From Achromobacter veterisilvae (lineage in GTDB: Bacteria > Pseudomonadota > Gammaproteobacteria > Burkholderiales > Burkholderiaceae_B), in contig NZ_UFQC01000001.1 of assembly GCF_900496975.1 (NCBI RefSeq), positions 62,001-126,000 on the forward strand: a stretch of 64,000 nt of DNA. The letters run 5' to 3'. The translations under genes were made by a program, and so were the position numbers. This document shows, in pieces, positions 23,263 to 33,236 of the stretch. The number at the start of each line of letters is the position of its first letter. Positions within the stretch are counted from its first letter, which is position 1. The notes beneath the pieces are model-generated. The model saw nothing but the letters and a program-made list of their open reading frames with translations, did not search any database and had not been told where the DNA came from.

Positions 23263-24255
23263 TTATTGGACAGTGATGCCGGCCGCCTTGATGATCTGGG
23301 ACCAGCGCGCCGTGTCTTGCTTGATGAGTTCCGTGAACGCGGCCCGGCTGTCCACCACCGGCCAGGCGCCCAGTTCGACCATGCGCGCCTTCATGTCTTC
23401 CGTCTGCAAGGCGGCCGCCAGCGCGTCGTGGATCTTTTCCAGCACCGGGGCGGGCGTGCCCGCCGGCGCCAGCAGGCCGTACCAGCTTGGGGAATCGAAA
23501 TCCTTCACGCCGCCTTCGGCGATCGTGGGAACCGCCGGCGCGCCGGGGAACCGCTGGCCCGAGGTCACCGCGATCGCCTTGAGCTTGCCGTTCTTGAGGA
23601 ACGGATCGGCCACCGCCAGGCCGGTGATCAGCAGCGGAATCTGCCCCGACACCACGTCGGCGATCGCCTGCGCGCCGCTCTTGTAGGGGATATGCGTCAT
23701 CTTCATCCTGGTCGCGCGGTTCAGCCGTTCGCCGACGAGATGCCCCATGCTGCCCGCGCCGGCGCTGCCGTAATCCAGCCGCGCATCGTTGCCGCGTCCC
23801 AGTTCGACCAGTTCGGGCAAGGTATCCGCCTTGACGCCGGGATTGGCGACCAGCACCAGCGGCACCACCGCGATGCGGGAAATCGGCGCGAAATCGCGTT
23901 CGGGCTGGAACGGCAACTGCCGGTACAAGGTGGGATTGATGACCAGCGTGGCGTCGGCCGCGAACAATAGCGTGTAGCCGTCGGGCGCGGCCTTGGCCAC
24001 CGCGTCGCTGCCGATGTTGCCGTTGGCCCCCGGCCGGTTCTCCACGATCACCGTCTGCCCAAGCGCATCGCCGAGCTTCTGCCCCAGCACGCGGCCCAGG
24101 ATGTCGGTGGTGCCGCCCGCGCCGAACGGCACGATCAGCCTGATGGCCTTCTCCGGGTAGGCCGGCGCCGCGGCCGCCTGCGCCGCGGCCGCGAACACGC
24201 CCAGCGCCGCCAGGATGGCGGCCGCTCTACTGCGAACCTGCTTGACGCACTTCAT
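23263..24255 (-). CDS. Bug/TctC-family receptor, probable hydroxydicarboxylate binder
   Basis: A 330-residue exported Bug receptor with a Sec signal cleaved near AAAAPAYPEK. Family landmarks are IRLIVPFGAGGTTD, VIVENRPGANGN, KAAPDGYTLL and HIPYKSGAQ. ATG at 24255 has AGGAGA upstream. It is the first gene of the leftward operon with tarD and the panE-like gene, divergent from the LeuCD-like genes. No TctAB partner is in the window. A tartrate-like ligand is inferred from the operon, not from binding residues. Confidence 0.9.
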   Translation of the reverse strand: MKCVKQVRSRAAAILAALGVFAAAAQAAAAPAYPEKAIRLIVPFGAGGTTDILGRVLGQKLGDALGQTVIVENRPGANGNIGSDAVAKAAPDGYTLLFAADATLVINPTLYRQLPFQPERDFAPISRIAVVPLVLVANPGVKADTLPELVELGRGNDARLDYGSAGAGSMGHLVGERLNRATRMKMTHIPYKSGAQAIADVVSGQIPLLITGLAVADPFLKNGKLKAIAVTSGQRFPGAPAVPTIAEGGVKDFDSPSWYGLLAPAGTPAPVLEKIHDALAAALQTEDMKARMVELGAWPVVDSRAAFTELIKQDTARWSQIIKAAGITVQ

Positions 24256-24298
24256 GGAAGTCTCCTCATTCTTTTTTTGGGAATCGACCTTCTGACAA

Positions 24299-24312
24299 TG
24301 CACACGTTTGCA
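24299..24312. promoter_or_regulatory. LacI-type operator 1
   Basis: Near-palindrome TGCACACGTTTGCA with the central CG typical of LacI/GalR-family operators. Its two 7-base halves (TGCACAC and GTTTGCA) pair at six of seven positions. It lies 44 bases upstream of the leftward Bug receptor ATG, in the promoter region. The LacI-family gene at 26460 is the likely binder. Confidence 0.6.
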
Positions 24313-24398
24313 CCAAGCGAACTATAATTATCCGTAAAACCTGCGTCAATACGTCTTAAGGTACTGGTTTACCCGCGTTTATTGGCAATCCTGAAATT

Positions 24399-24412
24399 GT
24401 CATACGTGTGCA
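24399..24412. promoter_or_regulatory. LacI-type operator 2
   Basis: GTCATACGTGTGCA, centred on CG, agrees with the reverse complement of operator 1 at 11 of 14 bases. It ends 13 bases before the LeuC-like ATG, so binding would repress the rightward operon. With operator 1 about 100 bases away, looping is possible. Confidence 0.5.
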
Positions 24413-24425
24413 CCACGGAGGAGAA

Positions 24426-25862
24426 ATGCCGCTATCTGCCGCAACCGAACCGGCGCCGGCCGCAGGCGCCCCGCAAACCCTGTTCGACAAACTGTGGGAT
24501 GCGCATCGCGTCGCCGACCTGGCCGACGGCCGCAGTCTGATCCACATCGACCGGCACCTGCTGCACGACCTGTCCAGTCCGCAGGCTTTCGCGTCGCTGC
24601 GCGCCCAGGGCCGGGCCGTGCGCGACCCGCGCCGCAATGTCGCGATCGCCGACCACATCGTGTCGACCGCGCCCGGACGGCAGGCGGAACAGGTGCCGGG
24701 CAGCGAGGCCATGATCGCCGCGCTGGAGAGCAACGCCGCCCGGTTCGGCATCCGCCACTACGGTGTCGACGATCCCGACCAGGGCATCGTGCACGTCATC
24801 GCGCCTGAACTGGGCCTGGTGCTGCCGGGCATGACGGTCGCCTGCGGCGACAGCCATACCTCCACGCTGGGCGCGCTGGGCGCCTGGGCCTGGGGCATCG
24901 GCACGTCGGAGGCCGAGCATGTGCTGGCCACCCAGACGCTCGCCATGCTCAGGCCGCGCGCCCTGCGCCTCACCCTGGCCGGCGCCCTGCCCCCGGGCCT
25001 GAGCGCCAAGGACCTGACCTTGCACGTACTGCGCCGCATCGGCGTGCGCGGCGCCTCCGCCGGATTCCTCGAACTGGCCGGCGCGCCCGTGGCGGCCCTG
25101 TCCATGGAGGAACGCCTGACGCTTTGCAATATGGCGATCGAGGCCGGCGCGCGCGCCGCCGTGATCGCGCCCGACGACGTCACGCTGGCTTACCTGCGCC
25201 GGCACGCGCCCGCCGCCTGCGGCGACGCTGCCGCGCAGCAGGCATTCCGCGCCCTGCGCAGCGATCCCCTGGCCCGCTACGAGGCCGAGCTGGAGTTGAC
25301 TCTGGCGCTGGACTCGCCGCAACTGACGTGGGGCACCAGTCCCGCGCAGGTGGCCGGCGTGCGCGAACGCCTGCCCGACCCCGAGGACGCGGCCAGCGCG
25401 GGCGAACGCGCATCGATGCAGCAGGCCTACCGCTACATGGGGCTGACGCCGGGCGCTCCGCTCGCGGACGTGCCGGTGCAATGGGTTTTCATCGGGTCCT
25501 GCACCAACGGGCGTCTCTCCGATCTGCAGGCGGCCGCCGCCATCGCGCAGGGCCGCCGCGTCGCGCCCGGCGTGCGCGCGCTGGTGGTGCCCGGATCGCA
25601 GCGGGTCAAGCGCGCCGCCGAACGGCTGGGCCTGGACCGCGTCTTCCGCGACGCCGGATTCGAATGGCGCGAACCCGGCTGTTCGATGTGCGTCGGCATG
25701 AACGCGGACAAAGTGCCGCCCGGCGAGCGCTGCGTGTCCACCTCGAACCGCAACTTCGAAGGACGCCAGGGTCCGGGCGCGCGCACCCATCTCGCCAGCC
25801 CCGCCAGCGCAGCCGCCGCGGCCGTCGCCGGCGCCATCGTCGATCATAGGGATCTGGTCTAA
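24426..25862 (+). CDS. LeuC-like aconitase-family hydro-lyase, large subunit
   Basis: A 478-residue large subunit of the isopropylmalate/homoaconitase type. The [4Fe-4S] ligands are Cys359 (GSCTNGR), Cys419 and Cys422 (GCSMCVGMN). Other LeuC signatures are [26 protein letters not shown] and [17 protein letters not shown] precedes the ATG. It needs the adjacent LeuD-like subunit, which starts one base after its stop. Biosynthetic LeuC is expected with leuB; here the pair is with tartrate genes and a LacI regulator. A catabolic dehydratase for a C4-C6 hydroxydicarboxylate (maleate hydratase or dimethylmalate/citramalate-type) is more likely. Confidence 0.85.
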   Translation: MPLSAATEPAPAAGAPQTLFDKLWDAHRVADLADGRSLIHIDRHLLHDLSSPQAFASLRAQGRAVRDPRRNVAIADHIVSTAPGRQAEQVPGSEAMIAALESNAARFGIRHYGVDDPDQGIVHVIAPELGLVLPGMTVACGDSHTSTLGALGAWAWGIGTSEAEHVLATQTLAMLRPRALRLTLAGALPPGLSAKDLTLHVLRRIGVRGASAGFLELAGAPVAALSMEERLTLCNMAIEAGARAAVIAPDDVTLAYLRRHAPAACGDAAAQQAFRALRSDPLARYEAELELTLALDSPQLTWGTSPAQVAGVRERLPDPEDAASAGERASMQQAYRYMGLTPGAPLADVPVQWVFIGSCTNGRLSDLQAAAAIAQGRRVAPGVRALVVPGSQRVKRAAERLGLDRVFRDAGFEWREPGCSMCVGMNADKVPPGERCVSTSNRNFEGRQGPGARTHLASPASAAAAAVAGAIVDHRDLV

Positions 25863-25863
25863 T

Positions 25864-26472
25864 ATGAAGCCCTTCATCCAAGCCCACGGCATCATCCTGC
25901 CCATGAATCAAGACCACGTGGACACCGACGCGATCGTGCCCCAGCGCTGGCTGGTGACCGTCGAACGCAGCGGCCTGGCCGAGGGTTTCATGGGGGCGTG
26001 GCGTTACGACGAACACGGCCGGCCGCGTCCGGACAGCCTCCTGAACCAGCCGGCGTACCGCGGCGCGGCGATCGTGCTGGCGCGTGAAAACTACGGCTGC
26101 GGATCCTCGCGCGAACATGCGGTCTGGGCCCACCAGGAATACGGCATCCGCGCCATCGTCGCGGCCAGCTACGGCCCGATCTTCCACGAAAACTGCCTCA
26201 AGAACGGACTGCTGCCGGTGACCCTGCCCGCGACGGCCATCGATACGCTGATGGACCAGGCCCTGGCTCTGCCGGGCTGCCGCGCCACCGTCGATCTCGC
26301 GGAGCAGCGCGTCACCGGGCCGGACGGCCAGGCCTATGGATTCGAGATCGACGCGGGGCGGCGTCGATTGCTGCTCGACGGCACCGACGATATCGACCTG
26401 GCGCTGGAACGCGCCGCCGACATCGACGCCTTCCAGCAGCGCCAGGAACGGACCACGCCATGGCTGGCATAG
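25864..26472 (+). CDS. LeuD-like hydro-lyase, small subunit
   Basis: A 202-residue swivelling-domain small subunit. Conserved segments are [13 protein letters not shown] near the N-terminus, [12 protein letters not shown] in the middle (the family's GSSREH motif) and [17 protein letters not shown]. It completes the active site of the LeuC-like protein. The C-terminus overlaps the LacI gene by 13 bases, so the three genes are translationally linked. Substrate choice in this family depends on a small loop; I cannot read the specificity from sequence alone. Confidence 0.85.
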   Translation: MKPFIQAHGIILPMNQDHVDTDAIVPQRWLVTVERSGLAEGFMGAWRYDEHGRPRPDSLLNQPAYRGAAIVLARENYGCGSSREHAVWAHQEYGIRAIVAASYGPIFHENCLKNGLLPVTLPATAIDTLMDQALALPGCRATVDLAEQRVTGPDGQAYGFEIDAGRRRLLLDGTDDIDLALERAADIDAFQQRQERTTPWLA

Positions 26473-27500
26473 CGGCGCGCCCCAACGTCACGATCAAGGA
26501 CATCGCGACCGCGCTGGACCTGTCGCACGCGACGGTCTCGCGCGCGCTCGCCGACCACCCCAAGATCAGCGCCGCGACCAAGGCCAGCGTGCGCGAAGCC
26601 GCCAACGCGATGGGGTACGTGCCCAATGGCACCGCCCAGAACATGCGCACCGCGCACAGCCCGGTCATCGGCCTGATCGTCCCGGACATCCAGAACGATT
26701 TCTATGCGTCGATCGCCAAGATCGTGGCCGATGCCGCCGTGGCCCGCGGCTTCCAGCTCGCCTTGAGCATCACCGAGGACAACCCCGAGCGCGAACTCAA
26801 CGACCTGCGCGCGTTCGTCGTGTCGCGGGCGGCGGGCGTCATCATTACCCCCACCGTGGCGCCCAAGCCCGAGACCGTGGCCCTGCTCAAGGGCGTGCAC
26901 GCCATCCAGCTAGTCCGCCAGCACGCCGCCATGGCGGCTGAAGCGGTGGTGATCGACGAACAGGCCGCCACGCGCGCCGCGGCCGAACACCTCATCCACT
27001 ACGGCCACCGGCGCATCGCCTATGTCGGCACCACCACCGACCTGAGTTGCGGCGAGGACCGCCTGGCGGGGTTCTACGGGGCGATGCAGCGCGCCGGCCT
27101 GGACGCGGGCATGACCGCGGTGGGTCCGCCCCGGGTCGAGTTCGCCCATCGCGCGGTGCATGGCATGATGAGCGGCGCCGAGCCGCCCACCGCGCTGATC
27201 GTGGGCAGCTCGCGCCTGACGGTCGGCGCGCTCAAGGCGCTGCGCGGCCTGGGCCTGGCCTGCCCCGCGGACGTTTCGGTCGTGGGCTATGGCGATCCCG
27301 ATTGGTTCGAACTCGTCGGAGACGGCCTGACGACGGTATCCCCGCCGGTCTATCCCATGGGCGCCTACGCCATCAATCTGCTGCTGGCGCGCATCCACGG
27401 CGAGAACGAGCCGCCTCCCGGCGGCGCGGCGCATCCTCCGCCCTCGCGCTTTCCCGCCACCCTGACCATCCGCGGTTCGACGCGGCCGCTCTCCGGCTGA
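26460..27500 (+). CDS. LacI-family transcriptional regulator
   Basis: A 346-residue LacI/GalR regulator: helix-turn-helix at residues 10-32 ([20 protein letters not shown]), hinge helix near 50-62, then a periplasmic-binding-like sensor domain from [19 protein letters not shown]. It overlaps the leuD-like gene and is the last gene of that operon, so it controls its own expression. Targets are inferred as the two CG-centred operators at 24299-24312 and 24399-24412. The ligand is probably a tartrate- or malate-like acid. Confidence 0.9.
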   Translation: MAGIAARPNVTIKDIATALDLSHATVSRALADHPKISAATKASVREAANAMGYVPNGTAQNMRTAHSPVIGLIVPDIQNDFYASIAKIVADAAVARGFQLALSITEDNPERELNDLRAFVVSRAAGVIITPTVAPKPETVALLKGVHAIQLVRQHAAMAAEAVVIDEQAATRAAAEHLIHYGHRRIAYVGTTTDLSCGEDRLAGFYGAMQRAGLDAGMTAVGPPRVEFAHRAVHGMMSGAEPPTALIVGSSRLTVGALKALRGLGLACPADVSVVGYGDPDWFELVGDGLTTVSPPVYPMGAYAINLLLARIHGENEPPPGGAAHPPPSRFPATLTIRGSTRPLSG

Positions 27501-27681
27501 ATCTCCAGGTTGCCCGCTCCCGGCTGTTCCGGCTTGATGACTTCGGCGCCGAAGTCGGCCGGGATCGTGCCGCAAAACGGCGCGGCGACGCGCGCGATGC
27601 CGGTCCGCCGCAAGCGCGCGGCCGGGCGGCCGATCGGCATACACTGCCCAACCCGGCCCACGCCTTGCGGACATCCCCCCA

Positions 27682-29163
27682 ATGACGTATCTCCTCTGGT
27701 CCCTGCCCGCCCTGACCGTCATCGGCGCCATCGCCAGCGGGCGGCTGAACACCACGGCCGCCGCCGTCCTGGGGCTGGCGGCCGCGGTGCCCGTCGCCCT
27801 CGGCGCGGCGCCCGCGCCGTTCGGCGGCAGCCAGCTCGGCCTGGCGCTGGCGCGCGGACTCTGGATCGGCGGGACCATCACGCCCTACATCCTGGGCGGA
27901 CTGCTGTTCTGGCACATGGCCGCGCAGACCCGCTCGCCGGCCGGCAAGGCGGCCGGCCCCAGCGTGGTCGAACTGGCCGATGCGCTCGCGCGGCGCAGGC
28001 GGCTGTTCTTCGCCTGTTTCCTGGTCGGACCGTTCGCCGAATCGGCCACCGGCTTCGGCGTCGGCATGCTGGGCACGGTGCTGCTGATCCGGCCGCTCAA
28101 CCTGCAACCGCGCGAGACCATGGTGTTCGCGCTCCTGAGCCAGACGCTGATTCCCTGGGGCGCCATGGGCAGCGGCACGCTGCTGGCCTCGGCCTACGCG
28201 CGCGTGCCGGCGCCGGAGCTCGCGCTCTACGGCATGGTGCCGGTGGTCTTGCTGATGGCGATATGGATGGCGCTGTACTGGCGCACCGCCGCGCGCGCGG
28301 GGCTGCGCGCCGCGGCCTCGGAGCACTGGCGCGAGGCGGGCTGGATGGCCGCGAGCCTGGCGGCGCTGGCCGCCGCCACCGCCCTGCTGGGCCCGGAAAC
28401 CGCGCTGCTGTCGGCCTATGGCCCGCTGATCGTCCTGCGCTTCGTGCTCGACCGCCGCCCGGACCGCCCGCAACTGCTGGCCGCGGCGCGCAGCGCGCTG
28501 CCCTACATTCTGATGATCGCCTCGCTGGTCGCGACGCGGCTGGTTCCGGGCCCGAACCGCGGGCTCTCGGCGCTGGCCGCGTTCAGTCCGTTCGCGGACC
28601 TGCCCGTCTGGAAGCCGTTCCTGCATGCCGGCAGTTGGCTCATCGCGGGCGCGGTGGCGATGGCGGTCCTGCGCGGCCAGCCCCGGGTCCTCGCCGCGCA
28701 GGCGCGCGCCGCCTGGACCACCGGCCGCCACGCGGTGTATTCGGTGTTCCTGTTCGCCATGATGGCCGAAGTGCTCGCGGGCGCGGGCATTTCGCAGGCG
28801 TTCGCCGACGGCCTGTTCGCCAGCCTGCGGGACTGGACCGTCCTGATCACGCCGGTGCTGGCCGGCGCGTTCGGCATCCTGGCCAACAGCGGCAACGCGC
28901 CGAACAGCCTGTTCATGCCGTCCCAGCTTTCGCTGGCCGTGCAGGCCGGCCTGAGCGTGCCGGCCGCCGCGGCCCTGCTGCACGTCTCCGGCACCTCGCT
29001 GGGGATCTTCTCGCCGGTCCGCATGTCGATCGCCGCCGGGCTGGCTCACGGCCGGGGCCAGGAGCGCGGCGTCTACGTCGTGCTGCTGCCTTTCGCGCTG
29101 GCCGCGTTCGGCGTGCTGCTGTGCCTGGCGCTGCTCCTGGCGCTCTCGGGCCGCCCGGGCTGA
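27682..29163 (+). CDS. L-lactate permease-family carrier (LctP type)
   Basis: A 493-residue polytopic inner-membrane protein with about a dozen hydrophobic stretches. The motif GPFAESATGFGVG near residues 113-125 is diagnostic for the lactate permease family. It is shorter than the roughly 550 residues of LldP/GlcA. It lies 181 bases after the lacI gene on the same strand. The intervening DNA has no ORF that I support. It may carry a hydroxyacid of the preceding pathway; a possible GCGGAA/TTCCGC hairpin at 29173-29197 follows it. Confidence 0.8.
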   Translation: MTYLLWSLPALTVIGAIASGRLNTTAAAVLGLAAAVPVALGAAPAPFGGSQLGLALARGLWIGGTITPYILGGLLFWHMAAQTRSPAGKAAGPSVVELADALARRRRLFFACFLVGPFAESATGFGVGMLGTVLLIRPLNLQPRETMVFALLSQTLIPWGAMGSGTLLASAYARVPAPELALYGMVPVVLLMAIWMALYWRTAARAGLRAAASEHWREAGWMAASLAALAAATALLGPETALLSAYGPLIVLRFVLDRRPDRPQLLAAARSALPYILMIASLVATRLVPGPNRGLSALAAFSPFADLPVWKPFLHAGSWLIAGAVAMAVLRGQPRVLAAQARAAWTTGRHAVYSVFLFAMMAEVLAGAGISQAFADGLFASLRDWTVLITPVLAGAFGILANSGNAPNSLFMPSQLSLAVQAGLSVPAAAALLHVSGTSLGIFSPVRMSIAAGLAHGRGQERGVYVVLLPFALAAFGVLLCLALLLALSGRPG

Positions 29164-29309
29164 CGCCGCCCCGCGGAAGGCGCCGCGCGCTTTCCGCATA
29201 TGCAAACTCGAAATCCGTCGTTCAAGCCGAAGCCGGGACTGCTTAGCATCAACGGTCTTGGCCCGTCTTCGCCTCGCGGGCCTCCACGACCTGATTCCAG
29301 TTGTCCCTT

Positions 29310-31457
29310 ATGACTATCTCTTCTACCCCGGACGCGGCCGTGCGCGTCGCCGTCGACGTCGGCGGCACCTTCACCGACATCGTGCTCGAACGCGAACGGC
29401 GCCGCTGGTCGGCCAAGCTGCTCACCACGCCGGACACGCCCGAAACCGCCGTGCTGCAAGGCATCCAGGAACTGCTCGACCAGGCCGGCCTGGGCTGGCC
29501 GCAGATCGGCCTGCTGATCCTGGGCACCACGCTGGCCACCAACGCGCTCATCGAGCGCAAGGGCGCCCGCACCGCCCTGCTGACGACGGCGGGTTTCCGC
29601 GACCTGGTGGAGATCGGCCTGGAAGACCGGTTCGCGCAGTACGACATTTTCCTGGACAAGCCGGAACCGCTGGTGCCGCGGCCTTGGCGCCATGGCATCA
29701 CCGAGCGCGTCGACGCCCAGGGCCGCGTGCTGACGCCCCTGGACGAGGCGCAGGTCATCGCGCTGGCGCGCGAATTGACCGAGGCGGGCATCGAGAGCGT
29801 GGCGGTCTGCCTGCTGCACAGCTATGCCCACCCGGACCACGAGCGGCGCATCCGCGAACTGCTGCGCGAGCATGCGCCGCAACTGTGGATTTCGCTGTCG
29901 TCCGACGTCTGCGCGGAAATCCGCGAATACCCCCGCCTGTCCACGGTCAGCGCCAACGCCTACGTGCAGCCGCAGGTATCGGGCTACCTGCGCCGCTTCA
30001 ACGACGCCGCGCGCGAACGCGGCTTGCGCGAGGAGCCGTTCCTGATGACCTCGGGCGGCGCCATCGCCACCTTGCAGACCGGCGTCGAAGAGCCGGTGCG
30101 CCTGGTGGAGTCCGGCCCCGCCGGCGGCGCCATCCTGGCGCAGCACATCGCGCAGCAGACGGGCGCGGCGCGCGCGCTGTCCTTCGACATGGGCGGCACG
30201 ACCGCCAAGATCTGCTACATCGACGATTACGAGCCCCAGGTCAGCCGCAGCTTCGAATTCGGACGCGTGCACCGCCATCTGAAGGGTTCGGGCCTGCCCA
30301 TCCGCATTCCGGTGATCGAGATGGTGGAGATCGGCGCCGGCGGCGGTTCGATCGCGCGCATCAATCAACTCGGATCCATCCAGGTGGGCCCCGACAGCGC
30401 GGGCTCCTCGCCCGGCCCCGCCGCCTACGGCAATGGCGGCGAACTGCCCACCGTGACGGACGCGCACGCCCTGCTGGGCACCGTCACGCCCGAACGGTTC
30501 GCGGTGGGCAAGGTCGGCCTGCGCCCGGAACTGGCCTGGAACGCGATCCAGACGCACCTGGCCGCGCCCGCCGGACTGGAGGCGCCGCAGGCCGCCCAGG
30601 CCATCGTCGAGGTGGTCAGCGAAAACATGGCGAACGCGGCGCGCGTGCACGCCTCGGAACTGGGCAAATCGGCCGACGAACACGTGCTGATCGCCTTCGG
30701 CGGGGCCGCGCCCCTGCATGCCGCCGGGCTGGCGCGCAAGCTGGGCATCGCCCGGGTCATCATCCCGGAATCGGCCGGCGTGGGCTCGGCCGTCGGCTTT
30801 CTCTGGGCGCCGATCGCCTACCAGGCGGTCCGCAGCTTCCACCAGCGCCTGGCCGGCATCGACCATGCCGCGGTGCAGGCCCTGCTGGACGACTTGACCG
30901 CGGGCGTGGACGCCGTGGTGCGCCGCGCCGCGCCCGACGCTGCCCTCAGCCACAAGCGCGTGGTCTTCATGCGCTATAGCGGGCAAGGCCATGAAATCGC
31001 CGTGGACCTGCCCGAGGGGCCCTTCGACGCGTCCGCCAGCGCCCGGCTGGGCGAGGCGTTCGCGCAGCGCTACGCCCAGCTCTACGGACGCAATCTGCCC
31101 CACGTGGCCGCCGAGGCCGTGAGCTGGTCCGTCGCCGCCCAGGCCGGCGAGCGCCGCGTGCCCGAGGCCGACCGCATCGCCAGCGGCCCCGCCATCGCGG
31201 CCCGCCAGGCGGGCACGCGCAGGCTCTACGACTTCGAGCGCGACAACTGGACCGAAGTGCCCTGCTACGAGCGCGCCGCGCTGGACGCCGAACAGAAGCT
31301 GACCGGCCCGGCCCTGGTGGTGGAAGACGAGACCACCACTTTCGTGCCCGCCGGCTTCGAGGCCCGCCGCAGCCGCCTCGGTTCGCTGGTGCTGGACGAC
31401 GTCGGCGCGGCCGCCGCGCGCCAGGCCCTCTCCACCGATAAGGAAATCGCATCATGA
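29310..31457 (+). CDS. hyuA: HyuA-type hydantoinase/oxoprolinase subunit
   Basis: A 715-residue subunit of the ATP-dependent hydantoinase/5-oxoprolinase/acetone carboxylase family, with an actin-like nucleotide-binding fold. The phosphate-binding motif DVGGTFTDIV begins at residue 16, and a second one, FDMGGTTAKICY, is in the middle. LGTTLATNALIERKGA and ESGPAGGA are further family blocks. An in-frame TTG exists at 29301, but the ATG at 29310 is preferred. The hyuB gene overlaps it by four bases. Members open lactam or hydantoin rings with ATP hydrolysis. The ring substrate here is inferred only from context. Confidence 0.88.
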   Translation: MTISSTPDAAVRVAVDVGGTFTDIVLERERRRWSAKLLTTPDTPETAVLQGIQELLDQAGLGWPQIGLLILGTTLATNALIERKGARTALLTTAGFRDLVEIGLEDRFAQYDIFLDKPEPLVPRPWRHGITERVDAQGRVLTPLDEAQVIALARELTEAGIESVAVCLLHSYAHPDHERRIRELLREHAPQLWISLSSDVCAEIREYPRLSTVSANAYVQPQVSGYLRRFNDAARERGLREEPFLMTSGGAIATLQTGVEEPVRLVESGPAGGAILAQHIAQQTGAARALSFDMGGTTAKICYIDDYEPQVSRSFEFGRVHRHLKGSGLPIRIPVIEMVEIGAGGGSIARINQLGSIQVGPDSAGSSPGPAAYGNGGELPTVTDAHALLGTVTPERFAVGKVGLRPELAWNAIQTHLAAPAGLEAPQAAQAIVEVVSENMANAARVHASELGKSADEHVLIAFGGAAPLHAAGLARKLGIARVIIPESAGVGSAVGFLWAPIAYQAVRSFHQRLAGIDHAAVQALLDDLTAGVDAVVRRAAPDAALSHKRVVFMRYSGQGHEIAVDLPEGPFDASASARLGEAFAQRYAQLYGRNLPHVAAEAVSWSVAAQAGERRVPEADRIASGPAIAARQAGTRRLYDFERDNWTEVPCYERAALDAEQKLTGPALVVEDETTTFVPAGFEARRSRLGSLVLDDVGAAAARQALSTDKEIAS

Positions 31458-33160
31458 GCACGCCCTCCCAACCCGCCGCCCAGGAGCGCATCCGCTACCA
31501 ACTGGCCTGGAACCGGCTGCTGTCCGTCGTGGAGGAACAGGCCCAGGTGCTGATCCGCTCGGCGTTCGGCACCGCCACGCGCGAAGCCGGCGACCTGTCG
31601 GCCGGCGTGTTCCTGCCCGACGGCCGGATGATCGCGCAGGCCGTCACCGGCACGCCGGGCCACGTGAACGCGATGGCCGAATCGGTCAAGCACTTCCTGA
31701 AGGTCTTTCCGCCGGAGTCGCTGCGCGATGGCGACGTGCTGCTCACCAACGACCCCTGGAAAGGCACCGGCCACCTCTTCGACATGACCATGGTGTCGCC
31801 GGTGTTCCACGACGGCGCGCTGGTCGCGCTCTTCGCCTCGACCCTGCACGTGATCGACATCGGGGGCATCGGCAGCAGCGCCGACGGCCTGGAGATCTAT
31901 CACGAGGGGCTGTTCCTGCCCATCCTGCGCTTCTTCCACCAGCACGAGGTGGACCCCGGCGTGCTTGCCATCATCCGCGCCAACGTGCGCGAACCGGAAC
32001 AGGTGGAAGGCGACCTGTACGCGCTGGTCGCCTGCAACGATATCGGCGGCCGCCGCCTGAAGTCGCTGCTGGCCGAGTTCCAGTTGGCCGACCTGGAAGC
32101 GCTGGGCGGCTACATCATCGAGCAATCGGCCCGCGCCATGCGCCAGGCCATCGCCGAATGGCCCCAGGGCACCTGGCGCAACACGCTGGTCATCGACGGG
32201 TACGACGCCCCCATCACGCTGCAGGCCAGCGTGACGGTCGAGGCCGACCGGATCCGAGTCGACTTCGACGGCAGCTCGCCCAGCGTGGCGCGCGGCATCA
32301 ATGTGGTGAAGGCCTACACCGACGCCTATACGTCCTTCGGCATCCGCTGCCTGATCGGCGCCGACGTGCCGAACAACGCCGGCTCGCTGTCGCTGGTCGA
32401 AGTCTCCGCGCCGGAAGGCTCCATCCTCAACGCGCGCTTTCCCGCCGCGGTGACCGCCCGGCACATCATCGGGCAACTGCTGCCCGATGCCGTGTTCGGC
32501 GCCCTGCGCCAGGCGCGGCCGGACCAGGTGCCGGCGGAAGGCGCCTCGTCGCTGTGGAACCTGCATCTGGTGGGCGGCGAACCGCTGGCCGGCGCAACGC
32601 CGGCGGAACAGGCCGAACTGCTGGCCGGTCCGCGCTTCAACGCGACCAGTTTCTCCACCGGCGGCACCGGGGCGCGTCCCGGCAAGGACGGGCTGTCGGC
32701 CACGTCCTATCCCAGCGGCGTGCGCAACGTTTCGCTCGAAATCCTGGAAAGCGCCAATCCGCTGGTCTTCGAGCGCAAGGAATACCGCCAGGACTCGGGC
32801 GGCGCCGGCACGGTGCGCGGCGGCCTGGGACAGACCATCGAGGTGCGCCACGCGCATCCGGACGCGGCCATGATCATCGCCGCCGCCTTCGACCGCGTGC
32901 AGCATCCGGCACGCGGCGCCCTGGGCGGCCAGGCCGGCGCGGGCGGGCGACTGACGCTGTCCGGCGGCCGGACGCTGCAATCCAAGGGCCGCCAACTGGT
33001 GCCCGCCGGCGAGCGGCTGGTCGTACACACGCCGGGCGGCGGCGGACTGGGCGATCCGGCGGCGCGCGACGCGGCCCGCCTGGAGCGCGACGTGCGCCAC
33101 GGGCTGGTCAGCGCCGGCCAGGCGCGAGAAGCCTACCGACAGGCGGACGTCCGGCCCTGA
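31454..33160 (+). CDS. hyuB: HyuB-type hydantoinase/oxoprolinase subunit
   Basis: A 568-residue HyuB-family subunit, partner of HyuA. Landmarks are AFGTATREAGDLSAGVF, GHVNAMAES, NDPWKGTGHLFD (metal-binding region), the central DFDGSSPSVARGIN and the C-terminal GGGGLGDP. It starts in an ATGA overlap with hyuA. The pair is followed 76 bases later by a peptide-type ABC receptor gene, pointing to uptake and ring opening of a cyclic amide. N-methylhydantoin, 5-oxoproline or similar are candidates. Confidence 0.88.
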   Translation: MSTPSQPAAQERIRYQLAWNRLLSVVEEQAQVLIRSAFGTATREAGDLSAGVFLPDGRMIAQAVTGTPGHVNAMAESVKHFLKVFPPESLRDGDVLLTNDPWKGTGHLFDMTMVSPVFHDGALVALFASTLHVIDIGGIGSSADGLEIYHEGLFLPILRFFHQHEVDPGVLAIIRANVREPEQVEGDLYALVACNDIGGRRLKSLLAEFQLADLEALGGYIIEQSARAMRQAIAEWPQGTWRNTLVIDGYDAPITLQASVTVEADRIRVDFDGSSPSVARGINVVKAYTDAYTSFGIRCLIGADVPNNAGSLSLVEVSAPEGSILNARFPAAVTARHIIGQLLPDAVFGALRQARPDQVPAEGASSLWNLHLVGGEPLAGATPAEQAELLAGPRFNATSFSTGGTGARPGKDGLSATSYPSGVRNVSLEILESANPLVFERKEYRQDSGGAGTVRGGLGQTIEVRHAHPDAAMIIAAAFDRVQHPARGALGGQAGAGGRLTLSGGRTLQSKGRQLVPAGERLVVHTPGGGGLGDPAARDAARLERDVRHGLVSAGQAREAYRQADVRP

Positions 33161-33236
33161 GCCCCGCCCCGCACCTGCCCGACCAGCCCCGGGCCGCGCC
33201 CGGGAATTCCTCTTTCATCGACATCCGCTGCCCATC

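Noticed and set aside
24426..26472. leuC/leuD of leucine biosynthesis
   Set aside because: No leuB or leuA nearby; instead a LacI regulator and tartrate genes. Kept as LeuCD-like with unknown substrate.
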